Source: CAJCJE01 sp963818685 (lineage in GTDB: Bacteria > Actinomycetota > Actinomycetes > Mycobacteriales > Pseudonocardiaceae). From it: a DNA stretch of 64,000 bases. Location: positions 372,001 through 436,000 of the forward strand of contig CAWFTJ010000004.1 in the NCBI GenBank assembly GCA_963818685.1, written 5' to 3'. Of the stretch, positions 55,197 to 63,084 are shown piece after piece; within the stretch, counting starts at the first letter, position 1, and every line of letters begins with the position of its first letter. The notes under the pieces were generated by a model that made no database searches, was not told the DNA's origin, and saw only the letters and a program-made list of their open reading frames with translations. The translations under genes were made by a program, and so were the position numbers.

Positions 55197-55557
55197 GACG
55201 CTCCTCCTCTGCTTCGCACGTCCAAGCTGCGACGCGTCCGCGACGGTGTCCGCGACCGTGAAGAAGTCCAGGAAGCCGGTCGCGCGACATCGTGTCCTTG
55301 ATCTCCTCGGGACGTACCGGCCAGCGCGACCTTGCCGCCCGTCGCCTGTGACCTGGCGGTAGAGCAGCAGCAGCATGCGCAGGCCCGCGCTGGACATGTA
55401 CGGCACGCCGGCCATGTCGAGCACCAGCCGGCAGCCGGCTGCTGTCGCGGCAGCATCTGCTGCCTGCGCGTCCGGCGCCGGCTGCCGTCGATGCGCCGCA
55501 CCGTCGCGATCACAGTCCGTCGCCGGCTCTCGGCTGACCACGTGCGACCGGGCTCAT
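55193..55557 (-). CDS. Second STAS-domain protein, frameshifted in this sequence
   Basis: The start ATG 55557 lies just after AGGAGG, which itself covers the end of the preceding gene. The recognisable core is GCRLVLDMAGVPYMSSAGLRMLLLLYRQVT, a STAS domain with the phosphorylatable SSAGLR, followed in another frame by GKVALAG and then by ATGFLDFFTVADTVADA. At least three frame changes are needed to read it. It is a paralogue of the protein at 52705, and its stop overlaps the GlgX start (GTGA). Breakage is probably sequence error, because the gene lies wholly within the indel-rich segment. Confidence 0.75.
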
Positions 55558-55567
55558 CGCATGCCTC

Positions 55568-57457
55568 CTACGCAGATTCATCATGCCCGCCGTTGCCGCG
55601 TGTCCGACCGGCGTCGATGCGCGCCGCGAACGCGTCACGCCGCTCCGAGTGACTCCGGGCAGTTTGACGGTCAGCGCGTCGGCGTCGAAGTCGTCGTACG
55701 GCTCGCCGTCGATCCAGACTTCGCTGCAGCCGGACCGTGCCCGGCGGCAGCATGTCCGGGGCGACCCGCAGCATGCGGTCTCGAAGCCGTCGGGCAGCGG
55801 CTTGAAGTAGAAGTCCAGCGGCTGCTTGGTGATCAGCAGGTTGGTGTAGACGGCGGCCAGGTAGCACAGCTCGGTGCGAGTGGTAGCACGCTCATCGAGT
55901 GGCTGCCCTTGAGCCGCTCGTTGCCCAGCAGGTAGGGCATGCCGTTGGCCAGCACGTTGAAGTAGACGGCGCCGTCGTCGTGGTCGAGGAAGAAGGCGTT
56001 GTAGAAGGCGCCGCCTCGCGGGCCTGCTCAGGTACTCGCGCGTCGCCGAGTGATGCCGTGCAGGATCAGGTAGGCGAGGATCGCCTGCTCCTGCTGCCAC
56101 CACGCCTTGCGGTCGTGCCAGACGAAGCGGTGACTTGTCCTCGCCGCGGCCGCAGCGCGCGCTCGACCACGTCGTACCAGCCGCCGCGCTGCTGGTCGCT
56201 GCCGACCGCCGGCATGAGGCTCCGCGATCTTGCTCGGCGAGGCCGACGTAGGCCTCCTTGGGGCGCAGCGCGCTGCATCCGCATCAGGTTCCAGGCGATC
56301 TTGAGGTTGTGGCCGACGACGGCGCGGTTCTGCTGCCAGCCCTAGTTCGAGGTCGTGCGTCCAGTCCTCGTAGAACCGCTCCTGGACGAACGGGCTGTTG
56401 TCGTAGTCGGGGAAGTGCTCGACGATCGTGTCGAAGGTGTATTCGAGGAAGTCCGGCGTACCGCTGCTCGCCGGTGGCCAGGTAGAGGTTGATCAGGTAG
56501 GCGGGGGCGTGGTCGCCGACGCGAGTTCCAGTTCTTGCGGCGCGGTTGTGTTGACGCCGAGCGACTCGTGGTGCGGTCGAGGGTCAGGATCGGGTCGACG
56601 TGCGAGAAGTAGCCGCCCTGGTCGTGGTCGAGGAAGAACTGGTCGAACAGGCGCATCGTGCTTGTCGGTGTCGGAGAGGATCTGCGGGTCGCCGGTGACG
56701 CGGTAGGTCTGGATCGGGCCGGCGAGCGCGTAGATCTGCTCGTACATCGGGATGGCGTCGAAGTCGTCGCCGAACTCCGAGGTGAACAGCTTCTGCTCGA
56801 TCGGTCGCCGTCGACGTGGATGCCGTGGTACCAGTAGACGACGTCTTCGTCGGGGTCCACGAAGCGCATGTGCTCGCGCAGGTACTCGGTGCCCTTCTCG
56901 GCGACCTCCAGGAAGTCCTCGCGCCGGTCAGCAGGTAGGCCGACGCCATGCCGTAGACCAGGCGGGAGATGGTGTCGGTCTCCTGGACATGGCTGCCGGT
57001 CTTGGTGCCGCCGAGGTGCAGCTAGGTGCGGTAGTTCGCGGTAGTCGATCTTGCCGGTGCCGAACTGCGCCCTGCGGTAGAAGGAGGCGAGCTGGTCGAT
57101 CTGGCGGGTCCACCAGTTCGGTTCCTCGAAGTTGTAGTCGTTCGCGCCTCTGCCCATCAGCTCGATGTGCTTGGCGACGAAGCGCAGCTCGTCACCCGGG
57201 TAGTAGATGCCGTAGGCGCTGACGAACCGGCCCGGTACCAGGGTGTCTGCGAAGTGACCGCTGGCGTCCGCGTAGGGCTCGCCGAGGTTACGCAGCAGCT
57301 CACCGGCGGTGCTGTCGTCGATAATGACCTTGAAGCTGCGCTTGTCGCTGGTTTCCAGGCCGAAACTGCGGGTGGTGCTGTCGTAGTCGGTCACGTATCC
57401 GGAGATCGTGTCGGCCCACGTGAAGTTGAGCCCTCGTGCGTTGGGGTTTTCTGACAT
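55568..57457 (-). CDS. AGE-family epimerase-like protein with extra N-terminal domain, broken by indels
   Basis: ATG 57457 overlaps the VOC stop (TAATG). Residues 1-~105 (TWADTISGYVTDYDSTTRSFGLETSDKRSFKVIIDDS, ADTLVPGRFVSAYGIYYPGDELRFVAKHIELMG) form a beta-rich domain I do not recognise, perhaps an OB-like fold. From NWWTRQIDQLASFYRRAQFG on it is an (alpha/alpha)6 N-acylglucosamine/cellobiose 2-epimerase-like barrel, pieced together from several frames. YGMASAYLLTG, EDFLEVAEKGTEYLREHMRFVD, NRAVVGHNLKIAWNLMR and ITKQPLDFYFKPLPDGFE are the recognisable stretches. A normal total would be ~625 residues. The first ~135 codons are clean; indels begin near 57035. It may isomerise a free sugar from the GlgX pathway. 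Confidence 0.7.
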
Positions 57458-57891
57458 TATCCGTTCCTCCGGTCGTCCTGGTCGCGATATCCCTGGCTCA
57501 CTTCGACGATCACGCCGTCCGGGTCGAACAGCCACACCGTGCGCCAGCCCGGAATGAAGGCGTCGAAACTCATGGGTCCGAGGGACACCGGCACCTCGTC
57601 GCCGACTCCGGCGAGAAAGGCGTCCACATCGTCGGTCTGAAATGCGAGGTGCCTGATGACGCCGGGGTTGGCTGGCCCGTCCTGTTTCGGGTCGAACAGC
57701 TGATCACCCTCGGCGTCGAACAGTTCGAGCAGTACCGATCCGCTGCGCAGGAAGACGATCTGGTGGCCACCGAGATCGACGGACCGCACCCGCTCGAAAC
57801 CAAGGTAGCGGCGGTAGAACTCCTCGGTCTTGTTCTGGTCGCGGCAGTTCAGTGCCACGTGCGAGAAGACAAGACCCGGTGCGACGGTCAC
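57457..57891 (-). CDS. VOC-superfamily (glyoxalase/dioxygenase-like) protein
   Basis: GTG 57891 overlaps the preceding DJ-1 gene's stop (GTGA), and the stop overlaps the next start. The 144-residue protein has two beta-alpha-beta-beta-beta modules: FSHVALNCRDQNKTEEFYRRYLGFERVRSV and GVIRHLAFQTDDVDAFLAGVGDE. His in SHVAL, Glu in VLLELFD, His in RHLAF and Glu in VIVEVSQG are the usual metal ligands. Members include glyoxalase I, extradiol dioxygenases and epimerases. Company with two DJ-1 proteins makes alpha-oxoaldehyde handling plausible, but this is inference. Confidence 0.88.
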   Translation of the reverse strand: MTVAPGLVFSHVALNCRDQNKTEEFYRRYLGFERVRSVDLGGHQIVFLRSGSVLLELFDAEGDQLFDPKQDGPANPGVIRHLAFQTDDVDAFLAGVGDEVPVSLGPMSFDAFIPGWRTVWLFDPDGVIVEVSQGYRDQDDRRNG

Positions 57892-58508
57892 GCCTGCCCT
57901 CCGTTCCTGCGTTCGACAATCGCCTTGATCAGCGCGTGTGCGAAGAGGTGGGCGTGCTGGCCGGTGCGGCCGGTGATCAGGTCGTCGCCGTCGTGCACCA
58001 CGTCCGCGTCGACGTACTTGGCGCCGTAGGCCTTGGCGTCGCCGATGAGGTTGTTGTGCACGGTGACCTCGCGGCCGGCCACGAGTTCCGGGGCGGGCGC
58101 GACCAGCCACATGCCGTGGCAGATGATGCCCTTGAGCACGCTCGGCTCGGCGAACGCGCGCTTGAGGAACTCGGTGGCCGGCGGGATCCTGTTGACGTCC
58201 TCGGTGAACCGCAGCCGGTCGGACACCATGCCGGAGGGCACGATGATCGCGTCGTAGGTGCGCAGCTCGTCGTCGTCGATGGTCTCGAAGGTTTCATTGG
58301 CGACGAACGGGTTGTGCCACTCGTGGCCGAGGAAGGTGATCTCGGAGTTGCCCCACAGGCGGGTGAGGAAGTGCACGTGCGCGCCTTCCTCGGCGAAGCG
58401 GCGCTGGTAGTAGTAGATCTCCGGCTCGTAGTAGTCGCTCTCGATCAGGATGCCGATCTTGGCGCCGGTGAGCACGCCGTCGGTTCCCAGGACCAACTCA
58501 GCTGGCAT
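57888..58508 (-). CDS. DJ-1/PfpI-superfamily protein
   Basis: ATG 58508 overlaps the GMC stop by one base (TGATG). The 206-residue protein has KIGILIESDYYEPEIYYYQRRFAEEGAHVHFLTR at the N-terminus and a nucleophile elbow LKGIICHGMWLVAPAPELVAGREVT, with Cys in ICHG and an adjacent His. The acidic residue near position 27 (YEPE) could activate the cysteine, as in PfpI and glyoxalase III. Deglycase, glyoxalase III or hydratase activity is possible. It shares the operon with a larger, distant relative at 63085. Confidence 0.88.
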   Translation of the reverse strand: MPAELVLGTDGVLTGAKIGILIESDYYEPEIYYYQRRFAEEGAHVHFLTRLWGNSEITFLGHEWHNPFVANETFETIDDDELRTYDAIIVPSGMVSDRLRFTEDVNRIPPATEFLKRAFAEPSVLKGIICHGMWLVAPAPELVAGREVTVHNNLIGDAKAYGAKYVDADVVHDGDDLITGRTGQHAHLFAHALIKAIVERRNGGQA

Positions 58509-60085
58509 CAGATCCGTCCTTGAATCAGGTCGGCCGCGCGCTCGGCGATCGCGACGATGGCGGTGTGGCAGTTGCCGGACGGCACTGCGGGCATGACGCT
58601 GGCGTCCACGACGCGCAGGCCGTCAACGCCGTGCACGCGCAGCTTCGGGTCCACAACGGACATCGAGTCGATGCCCATCTTGCAGGAGCCTGCCTGGTGG
58701 TGGTAGCTGTCCGCCTTGGACCGGACGAACTCGGTCAGTGCCTCGCGGCCCTGCACCTCCGAGCCCGGCATGAGTTCGCCGGCGAGCACGGAGCGGAAGG
58801 CGTTGGTGGCGAAGATGTCCCGCGAGATCTCCACCGACTGGACCAGCCGGGTGAGGTCGGACGGGTCGCCGAAGTAGTTCGGGTTGACCAGCGGCTTGTC
58901 CAGCGGGTCACCGGAGGCGAGCCGGATCCAGCCGCGCGAGTTCGGCCGGACCACGCCGGGCAGGATGCTGACCGCGTTGGGGTGCTGCTGGCCGACGATG
59001 ATGTCGAAGGGCACGTGCACGAACGCGATCTGCAGGTCGGGCGCGAGCATGCCGGGGTCGGACTTGACGAACAGGGCCGCCTCGGACAGGTTCTGCCGGC
59101 CCGGTTCCACCGGCTGCTTGGTCTCGGCGATCAGGCCGACCAGCACGTGGTTGTGGAAGTTCTCGCCGACGCCGGGCAGCTCGGACACGACCGGGATGCC
59201 GAACTGGCGCAACTGGTCGCCGCCACCGATGCCGGACAGGAGCAGCAGCTTGGGCGACTCGATCGCGCCTGCGGCCACGATGACCTCGGCGTTCGCCCTG
59301 ACCAGGCCCGAGCCCGGCTGCGCCTCGTCGACACCGGGCAGTGTGCGGCCCTCCCCCTGCGGGTCGCTCGGCCTGCTCTGCTTGTACGCGACGCCGACGC
59401 ACGTCTTGCCGCTCCACAACAGCTCGGTGGCCTGGGCGTTGGTGCGCAGCGTCAGGTTCGGCCTGCTCAGCGCCGGTTCGAGGTAGGAGGCAAGCGAGCC
59501 ACGGCGGCGGCCGTCCTTGACGTCGATGTGGTGCCAGCCGGCCGCGATCATGTTCGGCCCGTTGAAGTCGTCGGTCCTCGGGTAGCCCAGCTCGTCGCAG
59601 GCGTTGAGGAACACCTGGGACATCGGGTTGGGCTCGTGCTTGCCGGCGTTGGTGACGATCTGCGGGCCGGTGGTGCCGATCGGGTGATCGGTCTGGTCCT
59701 CCTGCGACTCCATCTTGGTGAAGTAGGGCAACAGGTCCTGATGCGACCAGCCGGCCGCGCCCTGGTAGGCCCAGTTGTCGAAGTCCGAGTAGTGGCCGCG
59801 GATGTGCATCATGATGTAGAGGTTGCTGCTGCCACCGGGCATCTTGCCGCGCGGCTCGTAGCTGGACCTGCCGTCCAGACCGGGCTGTGGCACGCTGCTG
59901 TAACCCCAGTCGACCGGCGAGCCGAGCAGCTTGAACCAGGTCGGCGCGTTGTCCACATCGGACGGGATGAACGAGCCGCCCGCCTCAAGCAGCAGCACCG
60001 AGGTGTCCGGGTTGGCGGAGAGGCGGTTGGCGAGCACACAGCCGGCGGCGCCTGCCCCGACGATCACGTAGTCGTACTGCTCCAT
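58508..60085 (-). CDS. GMC-family flavoprotein oxidoreductase (choline dehydrogenase-like)
   Basis: The 525-residue protein starts MEQYDYVIVGAGAAGCVLANRLSANP, an FAD-binding GxGxxG at residues 10-15. GMC signatures follow: GSSNLYIMMHIRGHYSDFDNW, VIVAAGAIESPKLLLLSGIG and the C-terminal active-site region DSYHHQAGSCKMG and PSGNCHTAIVAIAERAADLI. The paired His/Asn-type catalytic residues are present. Such enzymes oxidise primary or secondary alcohols or sugars with FAD. No signal peptide is seen, so it is cytoplasmic. It lies 12 bases after a SnoaL-like gene. Product aldehydes or ketones could feed the DJ-1, VOC and TPP enzymes. Confidence 0.93.
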   Translation of the reverse strand: MEQYDYVIVGAGAAGCVLANRLSANPDTSVLLLEAGGSFIPSDVDNAPTWFKLLGSPVDWGYSSVPQPGLDGRSSYEPRGKMPGGSSNLYIMMHIRGHYSDFDNWAYQGAAGWSHQDLLPYFTKMESQEDQTDHPIGTTGPQIVTNAGKHEPNPMSQVFLNACDELGYPRTDDFNGPNMIAAGWHHIDVKDGRRRGSLASYLEPALSRPNLTLRTNAQATELLWSGKTCVGVAYKQSRPSDPQGEGRTLPGVDEAQPGSGLVRANAEVIVAAGAIESPKLLLLSGIGGGDQLRQFGIPVVSELPGVGENFHNHVLVGLIAETKQPVEPGRQNLSEAALFVKSDPGMLAPDLQIAFVHVPFDIIVGQQHPNAVSILPGVVRPNSRGWIRLASGDPLDKPLVNPNYFGDPSDLTRLVQSVEISRDIFATNAFRSVLAGELMPGSEVQGREALTEFVRSKADSYHHQAGSCKMGIDSMSVVDPKLRVHGVDGLRVVDASVMPAVPSGNCHTAIVAIAERAADLIQGRI

Positions 60086-60097
60086 GGTGGCCGCCGC

Positions 60098-60487
60098 CTA
60101 CTTCGCCAGCACCGCGAACGGCGCGGTGTCGTGGTAGTTGGCCATGTAGGTGATCAGGCCGTTCTCGGCGCGGAAGTAGTTGCACACCCGCGCCTCGATG
60201 ACGGCGCCGTCGTGCGTCTTCGCGGAGATGTGCGACACGACGGCCGCGGTCTCGCCGTCCGTGCCGATCACGAAGTGCTGCGGCACGTTCTGAAAGGACG
60301 CGTACATGTCCGGGAAGCCCTTCATCATCTCGCGCAGGGTTTCCCGCCCCTCGACGTGACCGGCGAGCTGCTCGTCCATCACCTGGTCGATGGCGAACAG
60401 GTCGCACCAGGCGTCCCAGTCACCCTTGTTGGCCAGCTCGTAGTACTTCTTGACTATTTCCTCGGTATTGACCATTTGGGCGGTCAT
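60098..60487 (-). CDS. NTF2/SnoaL-like protein C (third of three)
   Basis: ATG 60487 overlaps the preceding stop by four bases; 129 residues. EEIVKKYYELANKGDWDAWCDLFAIDQVMDEQLAGHVEGRETLREMMKGFPDMYASFQNVPQHFVIGTDGETAAVVSHISAKTHDGAVIEARVCNYF gives a clean SnoaL-like helix-then-sheet pattern. It is closer to SnoaL polyketide-cyclase-like proteins than the other two. The three tandem members are divergent, so they may be different subunits or act on different intermediates. Confidence 0.88.
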   Translation of the reverse strand: MTAQMVNTEEIVKKYYELANKGDWDAWCDLFAIDQVMDEQLAGHVEGRETLREMMKGFPDMYASFQNVPQHFVIGTDGETAAVVSHISAKTHDGAVIEARVCNYFRAENGLITYMANYHDTAPFAVLAK

Positions 60488-60912
60488 CGCACACCAGCCA
60501 TTTCCTTGTCGATCGGTGATTGGGCGGCGCGCGACCGGACGAACCTGTCCAGCGCGTGCTGGTCACCGGGATGTACACGGACGTCGGCGATCTTGTTGTT
60601 CGCGATGGTGTAGGTGACCGCGATGGGCAGTTCGATCTGCTCGCCGTCCAGCTCCGCGTGGCCGATCGCCTTCTGCGCCACCGAACCGTCGCAGAGCTGA
60701 CCGCAGTGCATGTCGGTGAACTCGATGCCGGTTCTGGCCAGTCCAACCAGGTACCCGAGTACTTCGGCCGCGCCGTGGTGTTCACCGGCGAGCTGATGGT
60801 GTCCCGGTACCCGCCACACGACGTCCGGGTGCAGCAACTCGACGCGGATCCGTTCCTCGTCGCCCGTCCGGAGATAGCGGTCCAGCTGATAAACGAGATC
60901 GATATTACCCAT
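60484..60912 (-). CDS. NTF2/SnoaL-like protein B (second of three)
   Basis: The 142-residue protein reads MGNIDLVYQLDRYLRTGDEERIRVELLHPDVVWRVPGHHQLAGEHHGAAEVLGYLVGLARTGIEF, the usual SnoaL-like opening with a VPGHHxLAGEHxG segment common in actinobacterial members. A strand-rich second half follows (IELPIAVTYTIANNKIADVRVHPGDQHALDRFV). The His-rich HHQLAGEHHG around residues 38-47 may line the pocket. It sits between the other two paralogues and overlaps the third by four bases. Confidence 0.87.
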   Translation of the reverse strand: MGNIDLVYQLDRYLRTGDEERIRVELLHPDVVWRVPGHHQLAGEHHGAAEVLGYLVGLARTGIEFTDMHCGQLCDGSVAQKAIGHAELDGEQIELPIAVTYTIANNKIADVRVHPGDQHALDRFVRSRAAQSPIDKEMAGVR

Positions 60913-60930
60913 CGCAGGTCACCTCTTGAC

Positions 60931-61365
60931 TTACAGCGACGCCGAACCCGGCATCGGATCGAGCTTGTCGACGGTGTACACCTTGATCTGCGGCCCGTTC
61001 GGGCCGGCAACGACCGTCCAGGTCTGATAGGCGTCAAAGCCCAGCCAGGCGCTCTTGGCCTCCCGGCCGTCGTGCATCTTGGCCTGCCAGTTGACGACCA
61101 CCGTCACCTCCGCCTCCTTGGGCGAGAGCGAGATCGGCTTGACTTCGCGCACGGTGTGCACCTCGTCGAAGAACCGGGCGGTCACCGCGTCGTACCATTC
61201 GCGGAAGCCGGTGTGCCCCTTGGAGGTCCCCTCCGGGAAGTTCATCACCAGCCCGTCGTCGACGAGCAGCTTGAACACGTCGTTGATGTCGTCGTGCCGG
61301 TCGAGCGCCCGGTACCAGTTGGTGGCGAACTCGGAGATCGCGGCTGCGGTCAGTTCCTGGACCAT
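60931..61365 (-). CDS. NTF2/SnoaL-like protein A (first of three)
   Basis: ATG 61365 follows GAGGGG by ~12 bases; an in-frame TTG at 61374 is less likely. The 144-residue protein has VQELTAAAISEFATNWYRALDRHDDINDVFKLLVDDGLVMNFPEGTSKGHTGFREWYDAVTARFFDEVHTV and then beta strands with VTVVVNWQAKMHDGREAKSAWLGFDAYQTWTVV. It is a normal NTF2 fold. It opens the triplet 33 bases after the TPP enzyme gene, consistent with one transcript. Confidence 0.87.
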   Translation of the reverse strand: MVQELTAAAISEFATNWYRALDRHDDINDVFKLLVDDGLVMNFPEGTSKGHTGFREWYDAVTARFFDEVHTVREVKPISLSPKEAEVTVVVNWQAKMHDGREAKSAWLGFDAYQTWTVVAGPNGPQIKVYTVDKLDPMPGSASL

Positions 61366-61398
61366 TGCTTTCAAAACCCCTCGTTTGTCTGGCTTTTG

Positions 61399-63042
61399 CT
61401 AGGACAGAAGGTCGTCGGTCACCACGTCGACCAGGAAAGGACCGTCGTGGTTGAGCAGCCTGCTCACGGCGTTGGCCGCGTCCTCGGCCTTCTCCAGCCG
61501 GTAGCCGGGTACGCCGAGGGAGCCGGCGAGACCGACGAAGTCGATCTCCGGGTAACCGAGGTCGAAGGAACGCGGATGCGGGTGCCCGGTGATCGAGCGT
61601 TCCTTCCAGTACTGGTCGATGTTGTCGTTGAGCAGTTCGTAGCGGTGGTTGTCGCACACCACGAACTTGGCGCCGATGCGGTAGCGCGCGGCCGTCCACA
61701 TCGACTGGATGGTGTACATGGACCCGCCGTCGCCCGCGAAACCGATCACTGTCGAGTCCGGGTTGGCTATCTTGAGCCCGATCGCGCCGGGGAACCCGAC
61801 ACCGAGCGAGCCGCCCCTGGTGATGAAGTTGCGTCCTGGCAGCCGAGCCGGCAGGAACTGGCCGATCAGCGGGGACGCGGTCAGGCCCTCGTCGAACACG
61901 ATCACGTCGTCCGGCGTGTACGCGGCCAGCTCGCGCAGGAACGCGGCGAGCACCGAGTTCTGCCCGTGCGGCAACGGCTTCGGCTCGGTCTTGGCGACTT
62001 CGAGCCGCTCGCGCGCCGCGGTCACGTCCGCGTCGGTGGCGATGGTGTCGATCGCGCCGGCGAGCGCGGCGAGGGTGAGCTTGGGATCGGCCACGATGCC
62101 GACGGTCACCGGGTGGTTCTTGCCGATCTCGTAGGCGTTCAGGTCGATGTGCACGATCTTGGCGTCCGGCGCGAACGGGTTGCCCAGGTTCGGGAACACC
62201 TCCGGGAACACGTAGGTGCCCACGATCAGCACGGCGTCCGCGTCCCGCACGGCCTTGGTGCTGACCTCGCCGAACATGTGCCCGAGCTGGCCGTGCACCA
62301 GCGGATGGTCGGCCGCCATGTTGGGCTCGGACGAGTCGACCAGCCACACCCGCGCGCCGAGTCGCTCCGCGACCTCGGTCACCTCGCGTTCCGCGTGCGA
62401 CTGGGCCACGCCGTCGCCGATGAGCAGCAACGGGCGGCGGGCTCCGACCAGCAGGTCCGCCGCCCGTGCCACGAGGTCGCCGCTGGCCGTCGCCCTGGTG
62501 TCCGGGATGACGGTCGGAACGGCCACCTCGTCATTCGGTGCGTCCAGGATGTCCATGGGCAGGGACAGGAAAACCGGTCCGCGCGGCGGGGTCATCGCGA
62601 TCTTGACCGCCCTGCGGAACATGCGCAGCAACGACGACGGATCGGTGACCCGGCTCGCCCACTTGGTGACCGGCCTGGCCATGGCCACGAGATCGGACGC
62701 CATCTGCGCGTCCATCGACTCGTAGCACACACCGGACTCGCCGGCGACGCAGACGATCGGCGCGTGTCCGCGCATGGCCTGGTACAGCATGCCGATGCCG
62801 TTGCCGAGGCCGACCCCGCTGTGCAGTTGCAGCAGGGTGGGCTTCTGGGTGGCGCGGGCGTACCCGTCGGCGATGCCGGCGGCGACGGTCTCCTGCAGGG
62901 TCAGGAAGTACTCGAACCCGCCGTATAGCTCCAACTCGTCGAGCAGACCCTGCTCGACGGTCCCTGGATTACCGAAAACGTGCGTCATGCCGTCGGCCTG
63001 CAACTGCTCGCAGAGCGCGACTTTTCCCGGCCTGCTGCCCAC
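61399..63042 (-). CDS. Thiamine-diphosphate enzyme, benzoylformate decarboxylase-like
   Basis: The 547-residue protein has the three domains of the POX/BFD family. N-terminal VFGNPGTVEQ and QLHSGVGLGNGIGMLYQA mark the active-site pocket, with His-Ser as in benzoylformate decarboxylase; LQETVAAGIADGYA supplies the ThDP-activating Glu51. The pyrophosphate/Mg motif is FAGDGGSMYTIQSMWTAARYRIGAKFVVCDN. There is Thr (GNPGT) where BFD has its catalytic Ser26 (GNPGS). It should decarboxylate a 2-oxo acid or ligate aldehydes; acetolactate-synthase-like activity is less likely without a regulatory subunit. It is the second gene of the long operon and cytoplasmic. Confidence 0.9.
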   Translation of the reverse strand: MGSRPGKVALCEQLQADGMTHVFGNPGTVEQGLLDELELYGGFEYFLTLQETVAAGIADGYARATQKPTLLQLHSGVGLGNGIGMLYQAMRGHAPIVCVAGESGVCYESMDAQMASDLVAMARPVTKWASRVTDPSSLLRMFRRAVKIAMTPPRGPVFLSLPMDILDAPNDEVAVPTVIPDTRATASGDLVARAADLLVGARRPLLLIGDGVAQSHAEREVTEVAERLGARVWLVDSSEPNMAADHPLVHGQLGHMFGEVSTKAVRDADAVLIVGTYVFPEVFPNLGNPFAPDAKIVHIDLNAYEIGKNHPVTVGIVADPKLTLAALAGAIDTIATDADVTAARERLEVAKTEPKPLPHGQNSVLAAFLRELAAYTPDDVIVFDEGLTASPLIGQFLPARLPGRNFITRGGSLGVGFPGAIGLKIANPDSTVIGFAGDGGSMYTIQSMWTAARYRIGAKFVVCDNHRYELLNDNIDQYWKERSITGHPHPRSFDLGYPEIDFVGLAGSLGVPGYRLEKAEDAANAVSRLLNHDGPFLVDVVTDDLLS

Positions 63043-63084
63043 GTGATCCTCCGAGTCGTCTCGTTCGCTGGCGGTTTCTCGGCG

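Noticed and set aside
60520..62928. 802-codon open frame on the plus strand across the SnoaL and TPP genes
   Set aside because: It is Arg/His/Val-rich and motif-free, and the minus-strand genes explain the sequence fully with couplings and cofactor motifs.
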